A DNA stretch of 64,000 nt from Cylindrotheca closterium (lineage: Eukaryota; Bacillariophyta; Bacillariophyceae; Bacillariales; Bacillariaceae). The notes below the pieces were generated by a model. That model did no database searches. It saw nothing but the letters and a program-made list of their open reading frames with translations, and had not been told where the DNA came from. A program made the position numbers and the translations under genes. Location: contig CAKOGP040001980.1 in the NCBI GenBank assembly GCA_933822405.4, positions 186,001-250,000 on the forward strand, written 5' to 3'. How positions within the stretch are numbered: position 1 is the stretch's first letter; each line of letters opens with the position of its first letter. Shown here piece after piece: positions 20,941-31,372 of the stretch.

Positions 20941-23900
20941 ATGAGCGGAAAAGACGGAGTCATGGAGGAACAAGAATTGAAGCCCCAGCCTAACTGGCAT
21001 GCCATGACCAAGGCAGAGTGTCTCTCTGAACTTGGTCTTCCCGCCGAGTCCCACCAAACCAAGGGTCTGTCTGCTGAGGAAGCCGCAGCTCGCTTGGAGA
21101 AGTATGGCCGCAACATGCTTTCCGGAAAGGAGAAGAAGTCTCTCTTGGCGAAGATCTGGGAACAAGTTGCCAACGTTCTTGTTGGTATCCTCTTGTTCGT
21201 TGCCGCCATTTCCTTGGTCCGTGTTTTTACTGATGATCCAGTTACCAACGGTATCCAAGTCGGTATTATTATTGGCGTCATTGTGTAAGTAGATTCGATC
21301 GACGACTCATTTGAATTGTTGAATCTTTTGTCTTACCATCATTCATCATCTTACAATCGATTGCAGTATCAACACCACCATTGGTATCGTCCAAGAAGGT
21401 TCTGCCGAAAAGGCCGCTGAGGCCCTCAAGGCTATGCTTTCTGCCGATGCCATTGTTGTCCGTGGCGGAACTGAAGTCAAGGTCCCAGCCGACGAGATTG
21501 TCCCTGGTGATATTGTGATGCTCTCTCTTGGTGATCGCGTGCCCGCTGATCTTCGTATGCTCACAGTCAGTCAACTGGCTTGTGCTGAGGCCGCTTTGAC
21601 CGGAGAATCCGTTCCTATTGATAAGACTGTTGAGAAGATTGAATCTGATGAGCCAAAGTCCGTCCCCCTTGGTGACCGTCACAACATGTGTTTCAGTGCC
21701 ACTCTTGTCGCACAAGGATCCGGTGCTGGTCTCATTGTTGCCACTGGTGATTTCACCGAGATTGGAACTATCAACCAACTTGTGAACAAGGTCGAGGACA
21801 AGAAGACTGCTGTCTTGGAACAAATTGATACTGTCTCCAAGTGGTTGGCCGTCTTCATTGTCATCACTGCCGTTGTCACTTTCCTTGTCTCTTTCTTCAC
21901 CACCGATGTTGATAACCGTGACTGGCTTGAGTCTCTTTCTGTTGCTCTTGTCTGCGCAGTCGCAATGATCCCCGAAGGTCTTGAGGCAATTGTGACTGTT
22001 ACTTATGCCTGGGCTGTGAGCAACATGGCTTCACAAAACGCCATTATCCGTGCTCTCCCCGCCGTCGAGACTCTTGGATCTGTTACCACCATCTGCTCTG
22101 ACAAAACCGGAACTCTTACAAAGAACGAAATGTCCCTTGTTGCCTGGGTCACTTCCAACGCAAGATACAAGGTCGACACTGACTCTACTGAACGTTCCAA
22201 CAAGAACTTTATTCGCGATGATGCCTACATGGCTGAACGTGCTGATCACACCAAGATGATGAAGACCCGCGATGTCCTCAAGTCCGGACCGGGTGTTTCT
22301 ACCCACGATCGTTTCGGAAAGAAGGAGCAAGACTTCCCATACACCATGCGTGGATCTGTCATTGACAAAAACTTCGCCTCTGAACACGGAAAGAAAGCAG
22401 CTATTGAAGCAGCTATTGAAGCAGGTGTACCTGCAGCTGTTGACAACCTCCCTGTTGGCGCTGGCGAATCTCCCGATCTTTCTTTCTTCCGTCAAGGTCT
22501 TGCTGGTGGTGTCCTTTGCTCGAAGTGTACTCTTGGGAAGGATGGTGGTCGCGAAGGTGAAATTGGTAACCCAACTGAACTTTCCATCTTGCGTGCTTCC
22601 TACTGGGGTGGTGTTGAGGTCAACCAAATGAAAGACTCGTCTCCTATCATCGCTGAAGTTCCATTCTCCTCCGAATATAAGTTCATGGCTACCGTTCACG
22701 CTCCCGTCGAAGCAAACGATGGCTCTGGCAAGGATGACAAGCTTATCATCCATGTCAAGGGTGCCCCTGATCGTATGATTCCTCTCTGTGACAAACAATT
22801 CAAGGCCGGTATGCTCAGTGAAACCGAAGAAATCGACCGTGACTACTGGATTGAACAAATCGCTATCCTTTCTTCCCATGGTCTTCGTTGTCTTGCTCTT
22901 CTTCGTGGAGAACTTGATAAGAGTGCTGTTAGCGAAGGTGATCAACTTGGCCCCGAATTCGTTCAAGACAAGGGACAATGGCTTACGATTGTTGGAGTTT
23001 GTGCTATCATGGACCCCCCTCGCCCAGAGTGTGTTGACGCTGTCTCCGAAGCTAAGGGTGCTGGTGTTCGTGTTGCTATGATTACTGGTGACCACAAGGA
23101 TACTGCTCTTGCCATTGGTCTCATGCTTGGACTTGTCGACGAGAAGTATAGCTCTGCTATCACTGGACCTGAACTCGATGCCATGGGCGACGAAGAAATC
23201 AAGGGTGCTGTTCAAAAGTACAACGTTTTCGCTCGGGCGTCCCCTCAAAACAAGATTCGTATTGTCAAGGCTCTTCAATCTCAAGGAGAAGTTTGTGGTA
23301 TGACTGGTGATGGTGTCAACGATGCCCCTGCCTTGAAGGCTGCTGATATGGGAGTTGCCATGGGTAAAGAAGGAACCGATGTCGCTCGCGAAGCTTCCAA
23401 GATGATTCTCGCTGATGATAACTTCGCAACCATTATTGTTGCCGTCCGTGAAGGTCGTGTTGTCTGGGATAACTTGCGAAAGGTACTTCTTGTCAACACT
23501 CCTATCAACAACGCCCAAGGGCTGTCTGTTCTTTTCGGTCTTATCTGCGGTCTTCCCGATACTCCTTTGACCGCCATTCAAGTGCTTTACTGTAACTTGA
23601 TCTGTGCTGTCACACTTGGATTCGTTACCGCTGTTGAACCTGCTGAAGATGGTATCATGGACCAACCACCGCGACGTGTCGGAAAGCGCTTGATCGGAAG
23701 ATACTTGTTCTTGCGCATCGCTCTTGGAACTGTCACTTTGGTTGCCTGTACCGTTGGATCTACTTTCTGGGCTCGCAGTTTGTACCTCGATGGTAACTCC
23801 GAGACTTCTGACTACTACTACGATGAAGTCCTTCCTTTGATGAGATCTCAAGCTTCCAACACTCTAACTTTCGGTGCCTGCGCTATCACAATGAGTGCTC

Positions 23901-24259
23901 GTTTCTCCTACAACAGTGCCTTTGGAACTCGATCTTTGTATGGTAACAAGTTTGCGTGGTACTCTCTTGCCATTGTTGGGGTCTTGCAAGTTGCTATTAC
24001 ATACATTCCTGGATTGAACGATGTCATCTTCGGCATGGGTCCAATGAAGGGAGAGCAATGGGGAATTGCGGCCCTCTTCTCTTTCGTCGTCTTCGTTGTG
24101 ATGGAGTTGGAGAAGGGTGTCCGTAGAGCTCTGAAGGCTAAGGGAACTGATGTTGGTGACAGTGAGTACGGATTCTTTGACACCGAACCAAAGCCAAGCC
24201 AAGACATCTCTCTTCCAAAGGGAGCTTCCCACCTCAACCTCACGACCGTCAAAAACTAA
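20941..24259 (+). CDS. P-type cation-transporting ATPase, P2-like, similar to bacterial CtpF/PacL group
   Basis: Two exons, 20941-21284 and 21367-24259 (82-nt intron), 1078 residues. An N-terminal cation-ATPase domain contains [17 protein letters not shown]. The actuator has LTGES. IPEGLEA lies in M4. The phosphorylation site is SDKTGTLT (Asp about 360), followed by KGAPDRM in the nucleotide domain and [17 protein letters not shown] in the hinge. About ten membrane helices are expected. M6 reads [12 protein letters not shown] (about 856), followed by [14 protein letters not shown]. The SERCA Asp of M6 is absent. This M6 pattern and the EPxE-IM-PP tail match the prokaryotic CtpF-type branch rather than SERCA or Na,K-ATPase. 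Ion specificity is unknown. A roughly 70-residue insert precedes the nucleotide domain. Codon choice is strongly biased (GTC, AAG, CTT, GGT), which suggests high expression and explains the long antisense ORFs. Confidence 0.93.
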
Positions 24260-25053
24260 GCTGTTTGATTTCAAACAATACCAACCAGTTTTTGCAAAGC
24301 TATTTGCGAGTCGTCTTTTATCTACATGTGAATCAAGTCCAAATGACAATATATAAAATCTAAAAAGAGTTTTAGTTTTTAAAAGCGTGGAATATTTTAT
24401 TATTTATATTCGTCCTAGTAGAGCTAATCCATTTATTTTTACTGTTGTCTCCTCACCTTGACTATGAAAGAATTCATGTGGCAAGGTATGATTCCATGCT
24501 TTCTTCGCCTTTCTTTTGAGAAGCACAGTCATTTGAAACTCTTTTGAATCAAAGGCTTTTTTAAAACAGCAGTGCTACTATCATTCAACCGTTTTACCAC
24601 CTGCGGAGTACAGTACTTTGAAAGTAAAGATACTTAAAATTGAACAGTAAGTTGGCGCATAGGAATAGCTTTTGGCCCTCCATTTATCGAAGTTATCGAA
24701 CTTCGATTGCACCTTCAGTGCGACTTTCCTTGTTACTATTATTTTGCTTACAGTGAAGTCACCATTGTTGGAACTGTCCTCCGCTGGTGCCACCTTGGTC
24801 GATACTGTTGCTAACCAAACTTGCCCAAATCCAACACAGCCCAATACATGCTGACGTTGGACGTCTTTCTCAAGAGCATCAATTTGATTGTTTCTTTTGC
24901 CACTCACCTGCAGTATACTGTAGCCCTGCAGCCTAGAGAAAAAGCCGAAATTTCTAAACCTCGGGCGACCAGGCACACCTGCAGTAATTGTGCCGTAAAG
25001 ACATCTGCTGCGCTCTTGATTTTCCGAAACTTGATGCAAACGCACACAAGATT
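24260..25053. other. Intergenic region holding a kinase relic
   Basis: 794 bp between the ATPase stop and the sulfotransferase-like stop. An AT-rich run at 24345-24415 is probably the ATPase 3' UTR. The only recognisable content is the kinase N-lobe fragment at 24664-24887. Confidence 0.45.
24664..24887 (-). pseudogene. Decayed protein-kinase N-lobe fragment (AGC/cyclic-nucleotide-dependent type)
   Basis: On the minus strand, about 75 codons read IDALEKDVQRQHVLG, then CVGFGQVWLA, and after a polar insert VALKVQSKFD. This matches the start of an AGC/PKG-type kinase: the short helix before the domain, the Gly-rich loop (usual pattern LGxGxFGxVWL) and the VAIK-type strand with its ATP-binding lysine (ALKVQSK). 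The second loop glycine is replaced by Val, and no alphaC Glu, HRD or DFG motifs follow; the frame runs into unrelated sequence. The upstream part overlaps the end of the sulfotransferase-like gene. I read it as a truncated relic. A real exon of a spliced gene is possible but no partner exon was found. Confidence 0.5.
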
Positions 25054-26307
25054 TCAAAAACCAACTCTCGCTTCCACATTCCAGTCTGCATGTTCCCGAA
25101 CCCATGAGCGAAAGCTCCTAGAATGATTGTATGGTATCTTTTGAAATGTGCTGTTTTTGGAAGAACAAGTGTTTTCCAAGCCAACAATTGATCCAATCTT
25201 TTGGACGAGCTCCGTAAGACGCTCTCCGAGAATTTCGTCATATTGTATTGCTCCAAACGCACCAAGGTTCCAATCATTCGCCAAATTGAGCATGTTTGTG
25301 ATTTTTGCGGATCTCAATTCCAGTGGATTCTTGAAAGGATGACCACTAATGTTGAGTTCATATACGGCATCATCTACTTCGAAAGCAAGATTTCGGAGAA
25401 ATGATGATGGAATGTGACGAATGCTTGCCGGAACGTAGGAGTGATCTGGATCACAGGGTGAGACCATTTCAAAAGGAAATCCCCTCTGGCAGAGAATTCC
25501 TTTATCCTTCTCCTCATAGTCCGAAAGATGCATTGGTCGTTTCACAAACTCTTTCCAATCAAGGCTTGTAGCCTTGACAAAAGACTTTTGAACAATGGAC
25601 CCTTTCAGCTTTCTGCGTAGAAGTCGTCTTTGGTGTCGTTGTCGCTGTCGCTTGTTCTTCTGGTAGTCCACTTCTGCTAATGTGGATTTATCTTTCGGTA
25701 TCAAATCGACATGGTTTGGCCAGTGATGAGGGATGCGTCTCATTCCCTCGATCCAGTCATACGGATTTCGAAACAAGGCAACCACAAGCGTTGATTGGAA
25801 GTAGCTGGATGGATCATCCGCTTGGGCAATCTGCCACCATGTTTTGTCATGAAAGTAATCGTTCATCGCAGTTGCAGCGAGACCGGATTCGCCGATTCGA
25901 TTGGATGTTTCTACAACATATTCAGGACTCGGTTGAAACCAGTGCTTTCCGTTGACAAAATGATCATCCACCGAGATGTTGGGGAAACAACTTTGAAGGT
26001 ATCGCGCCAAAAACGTGGTCCCTGAATGCCGCTCTCCAACAATTCGAATACTGTCCACTTTGTCATGATAAATTTGGAATCCGAGTCGCGACGCATTTCT
26101 ACGTTGTTCTTCCTCATCTTTAAGAGCATCAGAGTACATGTACTTCCAAAAGGGTACAGTTGTTTTGTTCGCAGGATGAAAATGGAATTGTCGTGTTTGT
26201 CGAGTCTGTGAAGGTTTCTTTTCCACCAAATTTACCATAGAACTAAAGGTGAAATATGATAGCGCAATGACAATCGCAAGCAACACAGCTATGCAAGAGT
26301 GGCGCAT
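25054..26307 (-). CDS. Sulfotransferase-like type II membrane protein
   Basis: Single exon, 417 residues. A short basic N terminus and one hydrophobic segment (residues about 5-22, IAVLLAIVIALSYFTF) predict a type II anchor with a lumenal catalytic domain. GERHSGTT at 91-98 is a good 5'-phosphosulfate-binding loop (PSB, usual pattern [KR]xGTT or xSGTT). ALFRNPYDW near 175-185 matches the 3'-phosphate-binding segment. A basic patch (KNKRQRQRHQRRLLRRK) near 217 is unusual. The family transfers sulfate from PAPS to sugars or proteins in the Golgi; the acceptor is unknown. Potential N-glycosylation sites occur (NKT, NAS, NIS, NST, NHS). An alternative is a generic P-loop glycan-modifying enzyme. 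Confidence 0.75.
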   Translation of the reverse strand: MRHSCIAVLLAIVIALSYFTFSSMVNLVEKKPSQTRQTRQFHFHPANKTTVPFWKYMYSDALKDEEEQRRNASRLGFQIYHDKVDSIRIVGERHSGTTFLARYLQSCFPNISVDDHFVNGKHWFQPSPEYVVETSNRIGESGLAATAMNDYFHDKTWWQIAQADDPSSYFQSTLVVALFRNPYDWIEGMRRIPHHWPNHVDLIPKDKSTLAEVDYQKNKRQRQRHQRRLLRRKLKGSIVQKSFVKATSLDWKEFVKRPMHLSDYEEKDKGILCQRGFPFEMVSPCDPDHSYVPASIRHIPSSFLRNLAFEVDDAVYELNISGHPFKNPLELRSAKITNMLNLANDWNLGAFGAIQYDEILGERLTELVQKIGSIVGLENTCSSKNSTFQKIPYNHSRSFRSWVREHADWNVEARVGF

Positions 26308-26607
26308 TAGTGGTTCCTACTCATGTTTGTGTGTTCTGATTTTGATGTCATCAATCTGCAACCTGCAGCAATCCCCCAAAGGAAACTCAAAGCATTGGCT
26401 CCCCTCCCTCTTCACCATATCGTATCCACGTAAGAAGGGCCTATGGAAGTCCTTCGAGGAACGTGCAAGAGGGAGTATGTGGCAAACGTACCAACCTCAT
26501 CATTTGGCGGTTTCTCGGTTCTTGGCGGACGTTTGTCGTTTCATTTTTTCGGTCAGCCGTCGTCGTAAGAAGTATCTTTATTTAATCAAACAAACAACAG
26601 TAGGAAA
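26308..26607. promoter_or_regulatory. Divergent promoter region, sulfotransferase-like / adenosine kinase
   Basis: 300 bp between the two start codons. No gene or notable repeat was seen. A short AT-rich stretch (TATTTATTTAATC) sits at about 26577-26589, some 20 bp before the adenosine kinase ATG. Confidence 0.4.
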
Positions 26608-27835
26608 ATGTCGAAATTTGAAGGTGCGTACAGTGGTATTGACTGATCCAGAAGATGTGGTGATGAGTTGTGGTTGGTCAATTTTATTTCTTTTCACTTG
26701 CGCTAGTACAGCATGTTCTCATTTTCCTTTGTCATTGCAGGAATCTTGATGGGAATGGGCAATCCTTTGCTCGATATTTCTTCCAACGTGGAACAAGAGT
26801 TTTTGGACAAATATGACGTCAAGCTTGATTCGGCAATCTTGGCCGAGGAAAAGCACCAACCTCTTTTCAAGGAACTTGTCGAAAAGTACAAGCCAACCTA
26901 CATCGCTGGAGGAGCCACACAAAACAGTATCCGTGTTGGTAAGTTGATCGATTCCTCAATGAACCTAAAGCAAGCATTCAATATGTATCAATCATTCCTG
27001 ACGCACGATTTCCTTTTTAGCTCAATGGATGATGAAGAAGGCTGGACAAACTGCTTTCATGGGTTGTGTCGGAAATGACGACTACGCCAAGCAATTGGAA
27101 GACTGTTCCTCGGCTGATGGTGTCCTTGTTCACTACATGAAGGACGAAAAGGTCCCCACTGGAACTTGTGCTGCCTTGATCAAGGGTGGAGAACGTTCGT
27201 TGGTTACCAATCTTGATGCCGCCAACAACTTTAAGCCCACACACTTGGAGACCGACAAGGCTAAGGAAATCATCGAATCCGCCAAATTCTACTACATCGC
27301 TGGGTTCTTCTTGACCGTTTCTGTTGAGAGTTTGCTCCAGGTTACTGAACACGCCTTGGCCAATAAGAAGACTTTCTGCATGAACCTTTCTGCTCCTTTC
27401 TTGATTGACTTCTTTGGAGACCAAATGGCTCAAGCCATGCCATATGTTGACTTCCTTTTCGGAAACGAAAGCGAAGCCGCTGCCTACGGAAAGAAGCACG
27501 AAATGGGTGAAGACATTAAGGAAATCGCCCTTAAGGTTGCTGCTTTGCCTAAGAAGGATGGTTCTAAGCCAAGAACCGTCGTTTTCACTCAAGGTTCTGA
27601 ATCGACAATTGTTGCTTGTGATGGCAAGGTCACTGAATACAAAGTTGAGCCTTTGTCAAAGGATCTCCTCGTTGACACCAACGGTGCGGGAGATGCCTTT
27701 GTTGGAGGATTCTTGTCACAACTTGTTGATGGCAAGGATATGGATGCTTGCGTTAAGGCTGGACACTTTGCTGCCTTGTACATCATCCAACAATCCGGAA
27801 CCCAACTTGTCAGTGAATGCACATTCTCTGCTTAA
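26608..27835 (+). CDS. Adenosine kinase (PfkB family)
   Basis: Three exons, 26608-26623, 26741-26938 and 27021-27835; all phases agree. 342 residues, the usual length. Exon 1 encodes only MSKFEG. Then come MGMGNPLLDIS (N-terminal substrate motif), GGATQNSIRVAQWM spanning the second intron (PfkB signature 1 region), GCVGNDDYAK, NLSAPF, NESEAAAYG, and the C-terminal PfkB signature DTNGAGDAFVGGFLSQL with the catalytic Asp in GAGD. It phosphorylates adenosine to AMP using ATP, supporting purine salvage and removal of adenosine formed by the S-adenosylmethionine cycle. No targeting sequence, so cytosolic. Codon use in exons 2 and 3 is biased like the neighbouring ATPase, suggesting strong expression. 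Confidence 0.97.
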
Positions 27836-28063
27836 GTATTTATAGTAAGGTCGTAGTACTATTGTTTTGAAAACGAAGTTTTTGGGTAACATGGCTCTAT
27901 TGTGTTACAATGGTTGGCAGTGTATCGAATGGTAGACTATTTCTTTCTTGACAATACACCACCAAAAAGCTTCACTACGTATTGAGGGTATATCTGTTTC
28001 TCCTTGGCAACTATTGTAACAGCCCGCTAGTATTGATCAATTTACAGTAACGCTCTATTTCTT

Positions 28064-29050
28064 TTACGCGGACCCGGCGGCCATCTTGGCGACCTCGGCG
28101 GCGAAGTCGTCTTCCTTCTTCTCGATACCTTCACCGACAGCAATGCGAGTGAATCCGATCATCTTGGCACCGTTATCTTCCAAAAGCTTTCCAACAGTAA
28201 TACCACTGTCCCTGACGTAGTTTTGGCTGACGAGGCAGATCTCTTCAAGGTATTTTCGGATGCGACCTTCAACCATCTTTTCGACAATTTCAGCAGGCTT
28301 TCCAGATTCAAGGGCTTGTTCTGTCAATATCTTCTTCTCCTTTTCCAAAACTTCGGCAGGAACCTCGTCGGCAGTGGCGAAAGGAGGGTTCATGGCAGCA
28401 ACGTGCATGGCAATGTCAGTGCAGAGGGCTTCATCTCCTCCCTCAATCTCAACAAGGACACCAATGCGGTTCATGTGAATGTAGGCTCCAACAGTAGAGT
28501 CAGCAGTTCCTCGAGATGCCATACGGCGGACTTGGATGTTCTCTCCGATCTTCGCAACCATAGCTTGTCTGGTGGTCTCGAGCGATTCCCCGTCAACTTC
28601 CTCAGCCATAAGGGTCTCAACACTGTCATCGGACATTCCAACGGCGGCTCCGGCGACCTTGTCGCAGAATGCAAGGAAACTTCCATCCTTTGCAACGAAA
28701 TCGGTTTCGCAGTTGACCTCAATCATGACCCCCTTTCCAGGCCCAGAAGATGCAACGATCTTTCCCTCAGCAGCGATTCGACTGGCCTTCTTGTCCGCCT
28801 TGGCAAGACCCTTCTTGCGTAGCTCATTCGCAGCAGCTTCTTGATCACCATCGCTTTCAAGAAGAGCCTTCTTGCAGTCCATCATACCAGCACCAGTAGC
28901 ATCGCGAAGTTGCTTAATGGTTTTAGGTGTGACATCCCCCATGAAAAGGTTGGTAGAAAGACCGCTGTACTTTCCAACAACTGGGTGGGATGGTTGCACG
29001 AAAGCAGAGGTGGTGCCTAGAGCGAAGAAAAGAAGACCGGTGAACTTCAT
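28064..29050 (-). CDS. tsf: Plastid translation elongation factor Ts
   Basis: Single exon, 328 residues. Signal peptide with TTSAF-VQP cleavage motif and a short transit region up to about residue 37. The mature protein begins VTPKTIKQLRDATGAGMMDCKKAL, the diagnostic EF-Ts N-terminal UBA-like domain with the TGAGMMDCK signature. The KGLAKADKKASR-AAEG linker and the VEVNCETDFVA-type motif (here IEVNCETDFVAKD) with TDFV follow, then two dimerisation-like core domains and the C-terminal LVSQNYVRD region. EF-Ts exchanges GDP for GTP on EF-Tu. The presequence places it in the plastid stroma, where it serves plastid-encoded EF-Tu. Confidence 0.96.
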   Translation of the reverse strand: MKFTGLLFFALGTTSAFVQPSHPVVGKYSGLSTNLFMGDVTPKTIKQLRDATGAGMMDCKKALLESDGDQEAAANELRKKGLAKADKKASRIAAEGKIVASSGPGKGVMIEVNCETDFVAKDGSFLAFCDKVAGAAVGMSDDSVETLMAEEVDGESLETTRQAMVAKIGENIQVRRMASRGTADSTVGAYIHMNRIGVLVEIEGGDEALCTDIAMHVAAMNPPFATADEVPAEVLEKEKKILTEQALESGKPAEIVEKMVEGRIRKYLEEICLVSQNYVRDSGITVGKLLEDNGAKMIGFTRIAVGEGIEKKEDDFAAEVAKMAAGSA

Positions 29051-29627
29051 TTTTATATCGTAGTTGTCCAGATGTTTGGCAGATTTACAGTAATGAGCCT
29101 TTTTCTTTCTAATGATGTTCTTGGATGATTTGGAATCTATTTTGATGGGCTGGCAAACGTACGTAAGTCATTTGGATTACGGGAACCGGACAGGCGTTAA
29201 ATCGACCAGTTGGACCAATCGTGGTTTTTTTACTCGTTTTGGAGATACCGGTACCGGTATGTGCCGTCTATCGTACGGTACAGTACCTGGTACCGGTATA
29301 GTACGCTTATCAGGTACACGGTACACGTACATGTACCTACAGATGACCGCGTAGAACCGGTTTTAGTTTTCATCGTCACCACATTCACATGTTCAAACTC
29401 TTGGTTCAATGTAGTCCAGTCGGTCGACCGGTGAGATGTCTGTCTCATTGCAATTTGACCCAAATGACTACATTTTGGTTTTTCTTCACTTCACTCGTTT
29501 TTTCCCCAACCATGACCAAATGTCTCGTCGAGCGTGGAAAAAACACGATTTGTCACCATGAGTGAGCCACAACACCCACGCGTAAAACTTGTCATAATTT
29601 CTCTGCATTGCTCCGTAGAAGAAAACT
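29051..29627. promoter_or_regulatory. Divergent promoter region with GTAC palindromes, EF-Ts / CDC20-like
   Basis: 577 bp between start codons. A dense GTAC cluster spans about 29245-29340: a perfect 16-bp palindrome at 29245-29260, then CGTACGGTACAGTACC, TGGTACCGGTA, and several further GTAC tetramers. No gene was recognised. Confidence 0.5.
29245..29340. repeat. Dense GTAC cluster with 16-bp perfect palindrome
   Basis: Starts with ATACCGGTACCGGTAT (perfect palindrome) and contains about ten GTAC tetramers in under 100 bp. It is the richest example of the element group in this window and sits in a bidirectional promoter. Confidence 0.65.
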
Positions 29628-31247
29628 ATGAACATGAACGCTGAATTGCCCATCCTCCCAACTCCCTTTTCAACCTCGCCTCATCGTTGTGGTTCGGGGA
29701 ACTCCTCCCAATCTAAACTACTTTCTACGCCACATTCTAATCGAACACCTGCCAGATCAACGTCAACGAAGAAGGCGCATCTTCGTCGGATGTCACCATC
29801 ACCTCGGATTGGAAGAACACCGGTCTCTACTGCCAAACTAACAACTGTAGAATGTGGCGATAGGTTTATCCCGTCTCGTCGCTCCATGAACGTCAGCTTG
29901 TGTCGTCGTTCTTTGTTCTCCAAGGAACCAAACGATGACGAAGCTCGGGATGATAAACCAAACTCTCAACAACACAGCAAGCTCTTCAAGAAATCCTTAT
30001 TGAGTTCTCTCTGCGACTATCCTATCGAGGCGTTGGACGACAACGCCGAACCGAAATCTCTGTTTCGGTCCGGGAATCGTGAAGCGCTATCTTGCGTGCC
30101 GAAGACGCGAGTACGATTGGAAGATCCATACTCGCACAACATTCTAGGAGTGGGCTTCACTCGGTCAAGCCATGGGAATGGAATGTCACTGCAACAAAAT
30201 CCTTCCCGCAACGTTGTTTCAAATAAAGCGTTCAAGATTCTCGACGCGCCTGACATCACGGACGACTTTTACATGGATCACATAAGCTGGAACAAGGACA
30301 ATGTGTTGGCGGTCGTACTTGCCAACACCGTCTACCTTTATGACTACGTGGCTTCAAATAGCTTCGAACTGGCAACATATGATCAAGGACGTGCTGACTA
30401 CCCTTCAGCCGTTTCGTGGTGCAATTCAAACGACAACTCCAGATTCCTCGCGGTGGGGACCAACTCTTCAGTCGATATCTGGGATACACAATCAGGGCAG
30501 AAGCATCGTAACCTTCGTGGGCACCAAGGACGAGTTACATCGTTGTCATGGAACCAACACTGTCTGACAACCGGTGGAGAAGACTCGATGATCCTTCACC
30601 ATGATCTCCGATGCGCAAATTCTTTGGTTTTACGTTGTATCGCTCACGAACAAAAGGTAGCGGGGTTGAAGTGGAACAGAGATGGAGATATGCTTGCCAG
30701 TGGTGGTAACGACGATTTGATGTGCATCTGGGATTTGAGAATGACGTCTGCCCGAAATGGAATCGTGGAGCCTCGGCTGCGGCTGCGAGAGCACAAAAGT
30801 GCAGTAAAGGCCATCGACTGGAACCCTCATCGTCGGGGAGTGCTAGCGACTGGCGGCGGAACAAAAGACAGAACAATCAAGATTTGGAGCTCGCAAAGCG
30901 GAGCGCTTCTCAGCTCAACAGATACTGGGTCTCAAGTCAGTTCAGTTATCTGGAGCCAGCATCGCAATGAGTTGTGTAGTGCGCATGGCTTCAACGACCA
31001 TTTGGTGAAGTTATGGAAGTATGGAAACGATGCAACCTTGACCAAGATGACTGATTTTGTTGGTCACACTTCTCGTATTCTGAGCACTGCGTGCAGTCCC
31101 GATGGATGTCAAGTAGTATCAGTTGGAGCAGACGAAAGTCTGGGCTTTTGGGATGTATTTGGTGAATCTATTCGCCGCAAGCGTTCATCGTCCAGTGTTT
31201 CGAGTATATGGGGCGAAGTATCACTTGGGGATCATGTTATCCGATAG
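29628..31247 (+). CDS. CDC20/CDH1 (Fizzy family) APC/C activator
   Basis: Single exon, 539 residues; the ATG at 29628 or the one two codons later could start it. The disordered N terminus has the C-box DRFIPSRRS (about 84-92), which binds the anaphase-promoting complex, then KLFKKSLLSSLCD. A FKILDAPDITDDFY block opens the seven-bladed WD40 propeller (repeats end in VDIWD, CIWD, IKIW, LGFWD). The chain ends in Ile-Arg, the IR tail that docks on APC3. All three APC/C contact elements are therefore present. The protein selects substrates for ubiquitination in mitosis or G1. I cannot separate CDC20 from CDH1 with confidence. Confidence 0.94.
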   Translation: MNMNAELPILPTPFSTSPHRCGSGNSSQSKLLSTPHSNRTPARSTSTKKAHLRRMSPSPRIGRTPVSTAKLTTVECGDRFIPSRRSMNVSLCRRSLFSKEPNDDEARDDKPNSQQHSKLFKKSLLSSLCDYPIEALDDNAEPKSLFRSGNREALSCVPKTRVRLEDPYSHNILGVGFTRSSHGNGMSLQQNPSRNVVSNKAFKILDAPDITDDFYMDHISWNKDNVLAVVLANTVYLYDYVASNSFELATYDQGRADYPSAVSWCNSNDNSRFLAVGTNSSVDIWDTQSGQKHRNLRGHQGRVTSLSWNQHCLTTGGEDSMILHHDLRCANSLVLRCIAHEQKVAGLKWNRDGDMLASGGNDDLMCIWDLRMTSARNGIVEPRLRLREHKSAVKAIDWNPHRRGVLATGGGTKDRTIKIWSSQSGALLSSTDTGSQVSSVIWSQHRNELCSAHGFNDHLVKLWKYGNDATLTKMTDFVGHTSRILSTACSPDGCQVVSVGADESLGFWDVFGESIRRKRSSSSVSSIWGEVSLGDHVIR

Positions 31248-31372
31248 TGACGAGGCGCAGTAAAGTCAGTTGCAAACCTGAGTTAAAAAACTAAAACGGT
31301 GCATTTTGCGATGTTAATACAATTATTATTAGAGTAAGTGCCCATCAATGGTGTGGTGCTTTGCATATACCA

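Noticed and set aside
22031..23851. 606-codon ORF antisense to the P-type ATPase
   Set aside because: It mirrors the strongly biased codons of the ATPase; its translation is Ser/Asn/Thr-rich with no family motif, while the plus strand has all P-type ATPase signatures.
24581..25105. 174-codon minus-strand ORF as a complete gene
   Set aside because: Only its middle resembles a kinase N-lobe; its 5' part overlaps the sulfotransferase-like coding sequence in another frame. Kept only as a relic fragment.
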